Below, piece by piece: positions 44,088 to 52,696 of a DNA stretch of 64,000 bases (positions are counted from its first letter, which is position 1; every line of letters starts with the position of its first letter). A program made the position numbers and the translations under genes. The notes under the pieces were generated by a model. It was not told the origin of the DNA, searched no databases, and worked only from the letters and a program-made list of their open reading frames with translations. Origin of the DNA: Rhizobium sp. WYCCWR10014 (GTDB lineage: Bacteria > Pseudomonadota > Alphaproteobacteria > Rhizobiales > Rhizobiaceae); the NCBI RefSeq assembly GCF_001657485.1, contig NZ_LXFU01000037.1:744001-808000 (forward strand), in the 5' to 3' direction.

Positions 44088-44384
44088 TTACCCATGAGGA
44101 CGCTTGCCCGTGAGATGGGAGCGCTCCGTGATGGAGTTCTTTTTCCGGCGCTTTTGAATATGCCACAAGGAAAAGGCGAATAGACCCGCCAGATAGCATA
44201 TCTCCATCAATACAAGCACTTCGACGCAAGAAACGATCGCCTCCGCCAAGGAGGAACCTTTCAGCAGGATCACGCCGCCCAGGGCCGTGACCACCAGAAA
44301 TGCAAAGATTGCAAAGGCCGAGGCGCGAATGGTCGCTCCGGCGGCAATTGAGACGGCAACCACGACGAGCGTGCTCTTCAGCAT
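44088..44384 (-). CDS. Small membrane protein, SyrA/ExoX-like (copy 2)
   Basis: The 98-residue paralog of the product of 39254-39553 has the same three hydrophobic segments and shares SIAAGA-IRA-AFAIFA and LVLMEI-YL-G-F blocks, with a basic tail (HIQKRRKKN). GAGG stands 8 bases before the ATG at 44384. It sits convergently behind the transferase paralog, so the module Crp-transferase-small protein is repeated. A role as exopolysaccharide modulator is inferred from ExoX/SyrA-like topology. Confidence 0.6.
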   Translation of the reverse strand: MLKSTLVVVAVSIAAGATIRASAFAIFAFLVVTALGGVILLKGSSLAEAIVSCVEVLVLMEICYLAGLFAFSLWHIQKRRKKNSITERSHLTGKRPHG

Positions 44385-44649
44385 TATTCGATCCTCTCTT
44401 CACACCTCCTTCAAGCCACCGTCAGCCCTCGATGACATGATAAAACCCAAGTCGAAACGAAGTCCGATCAAAGTATTTTACCTATTGTGGTTAAAATATT
44501 GCTAACGCCAGCCCAGCAAATCGACTGAACAATGCCGGAGAATATTCGACTATTCATCCAGCAAGGCCGTTCTACCGATTAAACCCAAGAGATCTTTGGA
44601 TATTGCGGCCAGAAAGATTTAGGCATCGGGGTTTATACAGGAGCCAGCA

Positions 44650-44709
44650 ATGCAGCTACGGCGTTCTCTCGCCGAACTGAACGTTCAATTGTTGTTTCTG
44701 AAAAGATGA
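44650..44709 (+). CDS. Possible small ORF (19 aa), coupled to the next
   Basis: The frame MQLRRSLAELNVQLLFLKR is preceded by CAGGAG at a proper distance (6 bases). Its stop overlaps the ATG of the next small frame (ATGA). This signal-plus-overlap arrangement is unusual for chance frames, but the peptide has no recognisable family. Confidence 0.2.
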   Translation: MQLRRSLAELNVQLLFLKR

Positions 44710-44912
44710 ATTTGGCCATAGGCTTACGCTCGAGCGCATGTGCGCTGGCAACGATCGGACTTACCCTCTCCGGCAAGCGTGACATCAACGGCATTGGGGT
44801 TGCGCAGCAGCCTAAGGAAAACTGGAGGCTCTACGATGGACCCGGATATTTAACTGAGGCGATCGGTCAGGCAACAACGAAACAGGGCCGCCGCTATGGC
44901 GAGCCCTGCTGA
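44706..44912 (+). CDS. Possible small secreted protein (68 aa), unrecognised
   Basis: The product starts MNLAIGLRSSACALATIGLT, which could act as a signal peptide, and continues with a short polar part that includes ENWRLYDGPGYLTEAIG. I do not recognise it. The codon composition is not strongly GC3-biased. It ends convergent to the acyltransferase gene. Confidence 0.3.
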   Translation: MNLAIGLRSSACALATIGLTLSGKRDINGIGVAQQPKENWRLYDGPGYLTEAIGQATTKQGRRYGEPC

Positions 44913-44973
44913 TGTCCTTGCCGGTTGAGCACCTGCGATGGAATTGCCAGCCTCGAGGCCGATATCGACAAAC

Positions 44974-46083
44974 CTATTTCGAGACCGCGCCGGCCAGTTG
45001 CCGTTTTGCGCCGCGTTGGAGACTGAGGTTTTCCAGCCAGGTGACTTGTTTCCTCAATTTCAACGCCGGCTTTTCGATAAATCTCCACGAGAAGGCGGCA
45101 AAGCAAGCGGCAACAATGCTGCAGACGATCCCGTTCAACCACCAGTTATGCGCCCATGGGCCGAGCGCCACGAACGCCTGTTGGATCGGATAGCCATAGA
45201 GGAAGACGCCGTAGGAGTAGTCGGCCCCACGCAGGACGCCGAGCTTGCGGGGCGAGGTGAGACCAAGGAAGACCGTGACATATCCCATGGCCGGAATGGC
45301 AATGAAATCCCCAAAGGAGGTGAACCAGTAGGCCCACAGTATCACTGCCACAGAGGCGAGGAAAATTCGGATATCCCACAGAACCTTGTCCTTGTAGAGA
45401 TAGAAGGTCACCCCCACAAGAAAAGCACAAATGAGCAGATTGCCCGACGCGGTCGTCGGCATAGTTGCCCAATCGCTTTCATGTTTCCAATATCTTGCGA
45501 TACCGAAGGCTATGATCAACGCCGGCGTGGCGATCAGGGCAATCACTCGCCGCCTGACCACGCCGAGCAGGAAGAGAACGGCGATCACGGCATAACACTC
45601 AAGCTCGAAGGGCACCGTCCAGAGCTGCCCGTTCACCATTGCGGCGTCAGGATTATCCAGGAATACCCCGGGGAGATTGAAGTGAATGTGCCCCGTGACA
45701 TTCATCAGATATGTAAAGAACTGAGGATCGGTGAAATAGTCACGCAGGTCATACTCAGTGTAGATCGCTCCGAGTATAAAGGCAGCCAACAATACCTCTA
45801 CCGCCAGAGCGGGGTAGATTCGGATAAATCGATTACCGAGAAAGGAGATCAATGTCTTCGATCGTTCAAGACTGCCAGCCACCAGGAACCCGCTCAGGAC
45901 AAAGAACATGGGCAGCACTGATTTGATAAAAGGACGGAATGGCGACTCCCAAAGAAACAGGTCGTCGCCATAGGTGACGCGGGCCGTGTGTATCCAAAGC
46001 ACTGAAAAGGCTAACAGTAATCGCATATAGTCGAATCCTGTCGGTCGCCCGTTCGCTAGATCAAGCTTTTCGCCGAGAAACAT
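44974..46083 (-). CDS. Acyltransferase family 3 membrane protein
   Basis: The 369-residue protein has about ten membrane segments and the family start NGRPTGFDYMRLLLAFSVLWIHTARVTYG with the conserved His, RSKTLISFLGNRFIRIYPALAVEVL, and the SYGVFLYGYPIQQAF and FSWRFIEKPALKLRK motifs near the end. It probably O-acetylates or otherwise acylates an exported polysaccharide. The ATG at 46083 has AAAGGGG 7 bases upstream and gives the usual length of about 370; upstream starts to 46239 add a non-conserved extension. Its place beside the exopolysaccharide genes supports that role. Confidence 0.87.
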   Translation of the reverse strand: MFLGEKLDLANGRPTGFDYMRLLLAFSVLWIHTARVTYGDDLFLWESPFRPFIKSVLPMFFVLSGFLVAGSLERSKTLISFLGNRFIRIYPALAVEVLLAAFILGAIYTEYDLRDYFTDPQFFTYLMNVTGHIHFNLPGVFLDNPDAAMVNGQLWTVPFELECYAVIAVLFLLGVVRRRVIALIATPALIIAFGIARYWKHESDWATMPTTASGNLLICAFLVGVTFYLYKDKVLWDIRIFLASVAVILWAYWFTSFGDFIAIPAMGYVTVFLGLTSPRKLGVLRGADYSYGVFLYGYPIQQAFVALGPWAHNWWLNGIVCSIVAACFAAFSWRFIEKPALKLRKQVTWLENLSLQRGAKRQLAGAVSK

Positions 46084-46336
46084 CTGTGCCCCTTTCAGAA
46101 GTATTGACTCGATTTGGAATGGCAAGCCGTTGCCGTAGAGCGGCGGCGGCATCATTGCCGGGTCGGGGCCGCGTGTCAGTGACCACAGGTACATCAGGTA
46201 AAAATTGAACGAGAGAGCAGCCCTCTCCCGAAGACGCATCTCTGACCATCAACCTATGGCCCTGTGCTTCCCGAGGGCCATGCAACGGTCGGAGTTGAAA
46301 TCCAGGTGATCGGGCGGCGGATTGGATGAGGGGACT
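46084..46336. promoter_or_regulatory. Divergent promoter region of acyltransferase and glucose dehydrogenase genes
   Basis: This is the only non-coding stretch between two divergent genes and must hold both promoters. I see no further gene or palindrome worth naming. Confidence 0.3.
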
Positions 46337-48655
46337 ATGAAATTTCTGGCCACGCTGTTTTGTATTGTTCTCGCCCTTATCGGATTGGGGCTGATCGGAG
46401 GCGGCGCCTGGCTGTTGCGCCTCGGCGGCTCGCCCTATTACGCGATCGTTGGGCTTGCCTATCTGGTTGCCGCGCTTCTGCTGTGGCGCCGGAAGACGTC
46501 GGGCGGCCTCATCGTCCTGCTTGTCGCCGTTTTCACCCTTCCCTGGGCACTATGGGAGTCGGGTCTCAATTTTTGGGCGCTGTTTGCCCGCTTGATGTCC
46601 CCCATCGCGCTGGCGGGCTTTGCCCTTCTCTTTGCACCATCGCTTTCCCCGGCCGCCAACCCAAAGCTCTTTTATGGCGGCGCCTTGGTGACCGCTCTCA
46701 TCTTTGTCACGGGCTTCGGTCTTAGCTTCGGGTCGCATGGGATCATCCACCCCTCCGCCGACATCACCGCCTATAAAACCGCCAAGGGCGACAACGCTCC
46801 CTCCGATTGGACATCCTATGGCCGCACCACGGCAGGAGATCGTTATTCCCCATTCGATCAGATCAACCGCGGCAATGTCTCCAAGCTCGATCTCGCCTGG
46901 ACATATCGCACAGGAAAAAGCGATGGCGCCGATCAGAACACGCCTCTGCAGATCGGCGATACGGTCTACACCTGCACGCCGACAGATGTGATCGCAGCGC
47001 TCGATGCAGATACTGGCAAACCTCGCTGGACTTTCGATCCCAAGGCGACGGCGCCTTATTGGCAACGCTGCCGCGGCCTCGGTTACTACAGGATGCCGAC
47101 GGAAGCTCAGTCGGCCGATGGTCTTTGCAATGAGCGCCTGGTGCAGACGACGATCGATGCGCGTCTCCTGGAAATCGACAGCAAGACCGGCGCGCCCTGC
47201 AAGGACTTCGGAGATAATGGCACCGTGCAGCTTTCCCAGGGCATGGGCGAAGTCAAGACGGGCTATTATTTCCAGACATCGGCGCCGCTGATTGCCCGCA
47301 ACCTGATCGTCGTCGGAGGCTGGGTCACGGACAATCAGGAGGTCGGTGAACCCTCCGGCGTCATCCGTGCGTTCAACGTCGTCACCGGCGAGCTCGAATG
47401 GGCATGGGATCTCGGCAACCCGGCGATTACCAAACTTCCGCCGGAGGGCCAGACTTATACGCGGGCCACGCCCAACATGTGGACGACGGCCGCATTCGAC
47501 GACAAGCTCGGTCTCATTTATGCGCCGCTCGGCAATACGACGCCGGATTATTACGGCGTCAATCGCCCTGCTTTCGCCGATCAGTACAACGCGACATTGG
47601 TGGCGCTCGATGTAACGACGGGTCGCGAGAAATGGAAATTCCAGACCGTGCATCACGATATCTGGGACTATGATCTGCCGGCCCAACCGGTCCTGATCGA
47701 CCTGCCTGACGGCAATGGTGCCACCGTGCCTGCTCTGCTGCAGGCCACCAAACGCGGGCAGCTTTTTCTCCTCGACCGCCGGACCGGCACACCGCTTGCC
47801 GAAGTTCAGGAGAAGCCGGTCCCGCAGGAAGGCGGCGCGCCGGAAGAGAAACTCTCCCCGACGCAGCCCTACTCCGTCGGCATGCCGACAATCGGTGCGG
47901 AGCGCGTGACGGAGCAGACAGCCTGGGGCCTGACGATGTTCGATCAGCTGGCATGCCGCATCGCCTTCCGCAAGATGCGCTATGACGGCGATTTCACCCC
48001 GATCGGCACGCAATATGCGATCCAGCAGCCGGGAAATCTGGGCGGCCTCAATTGGGGAAGCGTATCGGTCGATCTGCCCAACAACCGGGTCTTCATGAAC
48101 GATATCCGCGTCCCCAGTCTCTTCGCACTCATCCCACGCGAGGAGTATGTCGACTTTGCCCTCACCACGACCGCCCACGGCCCCTCCGCCCCGCAGCGCG
48201 GTACGCCTTACGCCATGGCCACCGAGATGTGGACATCGAGGCTCCGCGTTCCCTGCACGCAACCGCCCTTCGGCACCGTCACTGCAGTGGATCTGAAGAC
48301 ACGAAAGATCGCGTGGCAGGTTCCGGCCGGCACAGCCGAAGAACTCGGACCGTTCAAGATCAAAACCAAGCTGCCTATGCCGATGGGCCTGCCGAGCTAC
48401 GCCGGCACGTCGGCGACCGCCGGCGGCATCGTCTTCTTCGCCGGTTTCCAGGACTATTATATCCGCGCCTATGACGCCGAGAACGGTGCCGAGCTCTGGA
48501 GATATCCCCTGCCGGTCGGCTCGAGCGCGACGCCCATGAGCTACGTCTCACCGAAAACAGGCAAGCAATATGTCCTGATATCGGTTGGCGGCGCACCCTA
48601 TTCGAAAGACGTCGGCGACTACGTGCTTGCCTTCTCTCTGAAAGACGGAGCTTAA
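46337..48655 (+). CDS. gcd: Membrane-bound PQQ-dependent glucose dehydrogenase
   Basis: The 772-residue protein has an N-terminal membrane anchor of about five helices (residues 1-130). A PQQ beta-propeller follows, starting DWTSYGRTTAGDRYSPFDQINRGNVSKLDLAWTYRTG. Diagnostic blocks are YQRCRGLGYY-like YWQRCRGLGYYRMPT, WTTAAFDDKLGLIYAPLGNTTPDYYG, HHDIWDYDLPAQPVLIDLP and GTPYAMATEMWTSRLRVPCTQPPFG. It oxidises glucose to gluconolactone in the periplasm and passes electrons to ubiquinone. No PQQ synthesis genes are in the window. ATG at 46337 was chosen for the membrane anchor start; TTG at 46322 is possible. Confidence 0.93.
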   Translation: MKFLATLFCIVLALIGLGLIGGGAWLLRLGGSPYYAIVGLAYLVAALLLWRRKTSGGLIVLLVAVFTLPWALWESGLNFWALFARLMSPIALAGFALLFAPSLSPAANPKLFYGGALVTALIFVTGFGLSFGSHGIIHPSADITAYKTAKGDNAPSDWTSYGRTTAGDRYSPFDQINRGNVSKLDLAWTYRTGKSDGADQNTPLQIGDTVYTCTPTDVIAALDADTGKPRWTFDPKATAPYWQRCRGLGYYRMPTEAQSADGLCNERLVQTTIDARLLEIDSKTGAPCKDFGDNGTVQLSQGMGEVKTGYYFQTSAPLIARNLIVVGGWVTDNQEVGEPSGVIRAFNVVTGELEWAWDLGNPAITKLPPEGQTYTRATPNMWTTAAFDDKLGLIYAPLGNTTPDYYGVNRPAFADQYNATLVALDVTTGREKWKFQTVHHDIWDYDLPAQPVLIDLPDGNGATVPALLQATKRGQLFLLDRRTGTPLAEVQEKPVPQEGGAPEEKLSPTQPYSVGMPTIGAERVTEQTAWGLTMFDQLACRIAFRKMRYDGDFTPIGTQYAIQQPGNLGGLNWGSVSVDLPNNRVFMNDIRVPSLFALIPREEYVDFALTTTAHGPSAPQRGTPYAMATEMWTSRLRVPCTQPPFGTVTAVDLKTRKIAWQVPAGTAEELGPFKIKTKLPMPMGLPSYAGTSATAGGIVFFAGFQDYYIRAYDAENGAELWRYPLPVGSSATPMSYVSPKTGKQYVLISVGGAPYSKDVGDYVLAFSLKDGA

Positions 48656-48796
48656 CCGCGGGTATCGCTTAGGCTTCACCGACCATCTTCAAGTACACGG
48701 CCACCGGACAGCTTCTCAGCAAAGGCAATCGGATTTGGCGGCGTTGCCGGTCACACTGTGTTACTTTGATCCGATGAGGAATTGGGACTTACGAGC

Positions 48797-50584
48797 GTGA
48801 CGCGAAAACTGGCGGCGATCCTGGTCGCAGATGTGGTCGGCTACAGCCGCCTCGCCGGTGCGGACGAGGATCGCATCCTGGCGCGGCTGAGAACGCTGCG
48901 CAGCGACCTGGTCGATCCGACCATTGCCGTGCACAATGGCCGTGTGGTCAAGCGTACCGGTGACGGAAGCCTCATCGAGTTTCGCAGCGTCGTGGACGCC
49001 GTGCGTTGCGCGATTGAAGTGCAGACCGCCATGGTCGAGCGCAATATCGGCGTGCCGCCTGAACATCGCATCGAGTTCCGGGTGGGGATCCATCTGGGCG
49101 ATGTGGTCGAGGAGAGTGACGGCGACTTGATGGGCGACGGCGTCAATATCGCCGCGCGGTTGGAGGGAGTTGCCAAGCCCGGCGCCATTTGCCTTTCCGA
49201 AGATGCCTACCGCCAAGTGAAAGCGCGGCTCGATCTTACCGTGACCGATCTCGGCAAAATTGAGCTCAAGAATATCGCTGAACCGATGCAGGCCTATTCC
49301 CTTCAGATCGGAACTCCGCAGCCGAACCCGGCACGACAGGTGCAGCCCGCAATCGAAATGCCGTCAATTCCGGCCGTTCCCGATAAACCCTCCATCGCCG
49401 TACTGGCGTTCAACAACATGAGCGGCGACGCCGAACAGGAATATTTCTCCGACGGTATCAGCGAGGACATCATCACCGATCTCTCGAAGCTGTCCGAATT
49501 GCACGTGATCGCCCGCAACTCATCCTTCGTCTACAAGAATGTAACGGCTTCCGTGCCTGACATGGCTAAGGCGCTCGGCGTCCGCTATGTCCTTGAAGGC
49601 AGCGTACGCAAAGCCGGCAACCGCGTGCGTGTCACCGCCCAATTGATCGACGCGAGCAATGGCGGACATATCTGGGCCAGCCGGTTTGATCGCGAGCTCA
49701 CCGACATTTTCGCGGTTCAGGATGAGCTCACGCAGGAGATCGTGGCGGCGCTCAGGCTAAACCTCACGCATGGCGACCAGGATCGATTAGCCCAAGGGCG
49801 CGCACTCAATGTCGACGCTTACGAGTTGTTGTTACGTGGCCGCGAGCAGGCGTCGGCCCATACCCGAACCGGAAACAGAGCCGCCCGCAGCCTGGCGGCC
49901 GACGCCATCGCCATCGATCCGCAATATGCGGCCGCCCAGGCACTCATGTCCTTCACCCACGTGCTCGACTACGTCAACGCCTGGAGCAACGATCCGGAAG
50001 GCTCGCTGCGGATCGGGATGGATCTCGCGCAGAAGGCCGTGGAGATGGCGGAGGAACAGCCCAACGGCCGCTTCGCACTGGGCATGGCTTGCATGTGGAA
50101 CCGGGAGCTGGACCGGGCGCGGGCAGAAGTGCAGCAGGGTCTCGCGCTGCAGCCCAACTCCGCCGAACTCCTGTTGCTGATGGCCCATATCCAGATATTC
50201 TCCGGCGATCCCGCCGACGCCCTGGAAACACTCGATGCATCGATGCGGCTCGATCCGCACCATCCGGAAATTCTCTTCCAATTTCTCGCCGATGCGCACT
50301 TTTCTCTCGGCGAATATGAGCGGGCAATTGCAGCCATCGAGCAGCGGCTCCAACAAAACTCTCAGTCGGAGACCGCCTACGCCCTGCTAGCCTCATGCTA
50401 TGGGCACCTCGGCCGGCCGGAGGAGAGCCGGCAGGCCTGGGAGAAGGCACTCCGGATCAATCCTGATTTTTCTGTCGAGCGCCGCCGGCGCGTCCTTCCA
50501 TTTCGAAACCCCGAGGACTTTGCCCGCCGCGTAGAAGGACTTCGTAAGGCAGGACTTACCATTTCGGATCTTGGTCTATGCTGA
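48797..50584 (+). CDS. Class III adenylate/guanylate cyclase with TolB-like and TPR domains
   Basis: The 595-residue protein starts with a class III cyclase domain (about 1-175): the metal aspartates are D12 (LVADVVGYSRL) and D56 (RTGDGSLIEF), and FRVGIHLGDVVEESDGDLMGDGVNIAARLEG follows. A TolB-like block comes next (about 200-320; PSIAVLAFNNMSGDAEQEYFSDGISEDIITDLSKL), then TPR-like repeats to the end. Such CyaABC-type proteins are numerous in rhizobia. No membrane helix is visible. Start GTG at 48797 fits the family N-terminus (TRKLAAILVADVVGYS); TTG at 48782 is an alternative. The gene stands alone. Confidence 0.87.
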   Translation: MTRKLAAILVADVVGYSRLAGADEDRILARLRTLRSDLVDPTIAVHNGRVVKRTGDGSLIEFRSVVDAVRCAIEVQTAMVERNIGVPPEHRIEFRVGIHLGDVVEESDGDLMGDGVNIAARLEGVAKPGAICLSEDAYRQVKARLDLTVTDLGKIELKNIAEPMQAYSLQIGTPQPNPARQVQPAIEMPSIPAVPDKPSIAVLAFNNMSGDAEQEYFSDGISEDIITDLSKLSELHVIARNSSFVYKNVTASVPDMAKALGVRYVLEGSVRKAGNRVRVTAQLIDASNGGHIWASRFDRELTDIFAVQDELTQEIVAALRLNLTHGDQDRLAQGRALNVDAYELLLRGREQASAHTRTGNRAARSLAADAIAIDPQYAAAQALMSFTHVLDYVNAWSNDPEGSLRIGMDLAQKAVEMAEEQPNGRFALGMACMWNRELDRARAEVQQGLALQPNSAELLLLMAHIQIFSGDPADALETLDASMRLDPHHPEILFQFLADAHFSLGEYERAIAAIEQRLQQNSQSETAYALLASCYGHLGRPEESRQAWEKALRINPDFSVERRRRVLPFRNPEDFARRVEGLRKAGLTISDLGLC

Positions 50585-50684
50585 GGGGAACTGCTGTCGA
50601 GCCGATATCGCGGACAGCTCGTTTTATGACGGACGCGTGCACGCGGGACTGGCGACCGTTTCCTCAGCCCGCCAGCTGCAAAAT

Positions 50685-51467
50685 CTATCGTGACCACCGT
50701 GCGATGATTTCGTCGGTATTTGCCAGCACCTTACGGACTGCGTTGCGCGCCATGTTCGGCCGCTGCAGTCGAATGCTTTTCTCAATATTTTCGTGAAGTT
50801 TCAGCGCGTAGCGCAAGTTGTCTTCCTCCCGCGTGACATGGGCGAAGAGGTGGTTTAGCGCCGATTCGATCAAGACGCCGAGCGGCACCAGCAGATCATT
50901 TCCCGAGGCGCGCAAGATCGCGATGTGAAATCGCGCATCGGATTCTGTTCGCTGCTGGAGCGATGTCGCCTGATCCATGTCGTGCAGGGCCCGACTGATC
51001 GCGGTCATTTGCTCGTCGGTTCGGCGCTCCGCAGCAAGCGCAGTCGCTTCCGGCTCGATCATATGCCTGAGTTCTTGCACGGCCCTCAGAAAGGATTCAC
51101 GATCAGGAGATGCCGCATACCAGCCCAAGACATCTCGATCCAGCAGGTTCCAACGTTCCTTGGGTTCGACCCAACTGCCGATTTTCGGGCGGGAAGAAAG
51201 CAGGCCCTTGGCCATCAACATCTTGATCGCTTCACGCACCGCTGATCGGCTGACCTCAAAGACTTGCGACCACTTTGCCTCATTTGGCAGGATCGTGCCC
51301 GGCGGATAGTCGCCGCGCACGATTCGCAGACCGATCTCGCCTGCCAAGGACACATGAACACTCGCCCCAGTCATGCGGGGAGAATTTGGGCGCCTTGTGG
51401 TGGCCGAGCGGTCAACCATCTCCACCTCGACCGCAGCCGTTGGCTTTCCCGATTTCTTGTCAGGCAT
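50685..51467 (-). CDS. FadR-subfamily GntR transcriptional regulator
   Basis: The 260-residue protein has a GntR winged helix (about 45-105: GLRIVRGDYPPGTILPNEAKWSQVFEVSRSAVREAIKMLMAKGLLSSRPKIGSWV). An all-helical FCD ligand-binding domain follows (about 130-250), with metal-site-type histidines (FHIAILRASGND, LHENIEKSIR). It probably controls the neighbouring sugar importer and epimerase genes through the TTGTCTGACAA-type palindromes at 53733-53762. Sugar acids are typical effectors of this subfamily. Confidence 0.88.
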   Translation of the reverse strand: MPDKKSGKPTAAVEVEMVDRSATTRRPNSPRMTGASVHVSLAGEIGLRIVRGDYPPGTILPNEAKWSQVFEVSRSAVREAIKMLMAKGLLSSRPKIGSWVEPKERWNLLDRDVLGWYAASPDRESFLRAVQELRHMIEPEATALAAERRTDEQMTAISRALHDMDQATSLQQRTESDARFHIAILRASGNDLLVPLGVLIESALNHLFAHVTREEDNLRYALKLHENIEKSIRLQRPNMARNAVRKVLANTDEIIARWSR

Positions 51468-51624
51468 TTATTTCTACTGCCTCAGCATTCTTTCGACTGT
51501 CTGCACGGATGATCAAAACAATCGTAATAACGAGGAAGTCGCCTGCGATTGACGCCGGCACAAAGCGCGGAATTCAGGGCGCGTCAAGCCCAGCGGATCT
51601 CTCGATCCGTCTCGTGGGGCAGTC

Positions 51625-51649
51625 GGCGCACCCTTGAACCGGGTGCGCC
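51625..51649 (-). terminator. Hairpin after the sugar-binding-protein gene
   Basis: GGCGCACCC (51625-51633) and GGGTGCGCC (51641-51649) form a perfect 9-bp stem with a 7-base loop, 13 bases after the stop of the binding-protein gene. It lacks a T-run. Confidence 0.55.
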
Positions 51650-51661
51650 AAACCGTGAAAC

Positions 51662-52648
51662 CTACTTTTGAATGCAGGTATCGACTGTATCCTTGGTGCA
51701 CTCATCGAGCCCGGTGAAGACCGGATCTTCAACCGGCTTGCCGGCAATCAGATCCATCATCACCGACGGTGCCTTGTAGCCCATCTCGAACGGCCGTTGG
51801 CCGACGAGCGCTGTCACCAGCCCTTCCTTCGCAATGGCGACCTCGTCGCCGATCGTGTCGGCGGCACCAATGACGAAATCGTTGCTGGCGATCTTGTCGG
51901 CCAGAGGCTTGAACAGGTCGCGATAGGGTTGCGGTGCACCGAACAATGGCCAGCCACCCATAATGCCGAATGCGTCCAAGTCGGGATTGGCCGCGAGGAT
52001 ATCGGTCATTGCCTGAACGCCCTTGGCACCGTCGTCATTGGTGAACACCGGGCAACCGGCGACCTCGGTCCAGCCACCCTCGCCTTTCAGCTCGGTCAAG
52101 CCTTTCTGGCCAGTAAGCGTGTCACGCATTCCTTGTGCGCGGCGTAGAATATTGTCCGCTCCCGGATTGCCTTCGATCGTGCAGATCTTGCCGCCCTTCG
52201 GCTTGCCCTTCTTGATGTATTCGCCGATGCGGGCGCCCATCAGATAGTTGTCGGTGCCGAGATAAGTCTTGCGCAATGCTGCATCCTCGGCGGCAAGATC
52301 GGCATCGAGCGTCATCACCGGAACCGTCGGATTGGCCGTCTTCAGGGTCTGGGCGATCAGCTTTGCATTTGACGGCGAGATTGCGATTGCAGCCGTGTCC
52401 GCCTTGCCCAACATATCCTGAACGATCTGCGCTTCGCCGGCTTCATCGGATGTCGATGCCGGCCCGGTGTAGAAGCATTCGTATTCCGCAGTGGGGTTCT
52501 CCTTGTTCCATTTCTGGCAACCTTGGTTGATTGCTTCGAAGAACGGATTGTCGAGGCCTTTGACGACGATGACGAGTTGCTTCTTGGCCAGGGCCTGCCC
52601 GGCGGTCAGTGCTAAAACTGCGGCTGTAAGTAGTAATGCCTTCCTCAT
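51662..52648 (-). CDS. Sugar ABC transporter substrate-binding protein (CUT2-type, Peripla_BP_4)
   Basis: The 328-residue periplasmic receptor has a Sec signal peptide (MRKALLLTAAVLALTAGQALA). The mature part begins KKQLVIVVKGLDNPFFEAINQGCQKWNKENP, with MLGKADTAAIAISPSNAKLIAQTLKTANPTVPVMTLDADL and GKICTIEGNPGADNILRRAQGMRDTL. This is the RbsB/XylF-like family, which binds pentoses, hexoses or cyclitols. The ATG has GGGAGGAAAC upstream. It lies 48 bases after the epimerase gene, so is likely second in that operon. Its ATPase and permease are on the opposite strand at 53931-55710. Confidence 0.9.
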   Translation of the reverse strand: MRKALLLTAAVLALTAGQALAKKQLVIVVKGLDNPFFEAINQGCQKWNKENPTAEYECFYTGPASTSDEAGEAQIVQDMLGKADTAAIAISPSNAKLIAQTLKTANPTVPVMTLDADLAAEDAALRKTYLGTDNYLMGARIGEYIKKGKPKGGKICTIEGNPGADNILRRAQGMRDTLTGQKGLTELKGEGGWTEVAGCPVFTNDDGAKGVQAMTDILAANPDLDAFGIMGGWPLFGAPQPYRDLFKPLADKIASNDFVIGAADTIGDEVAIAKEGLVTALVGQRPFEMGYKAPSVMMDLIAGKPVEDPVFTGLDECTKDTVDTCIQK

Positions 52649-52696
52649 AGTTTCCTCCCTTGAAACAGACGGACACCGCGTGCCCGCCACACAAAA

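Larger units (their letters stand above)
44385..44973. other. 589-base region without a firm gene
   Basis: The left part is the upstream region of the small membrane protein gene. The right part contains two overlapping short plus-strand reading frames (44650-44709 and 44706-44912), listed separately. No repeat or RNA gene was seen. Confidence 0.4.
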
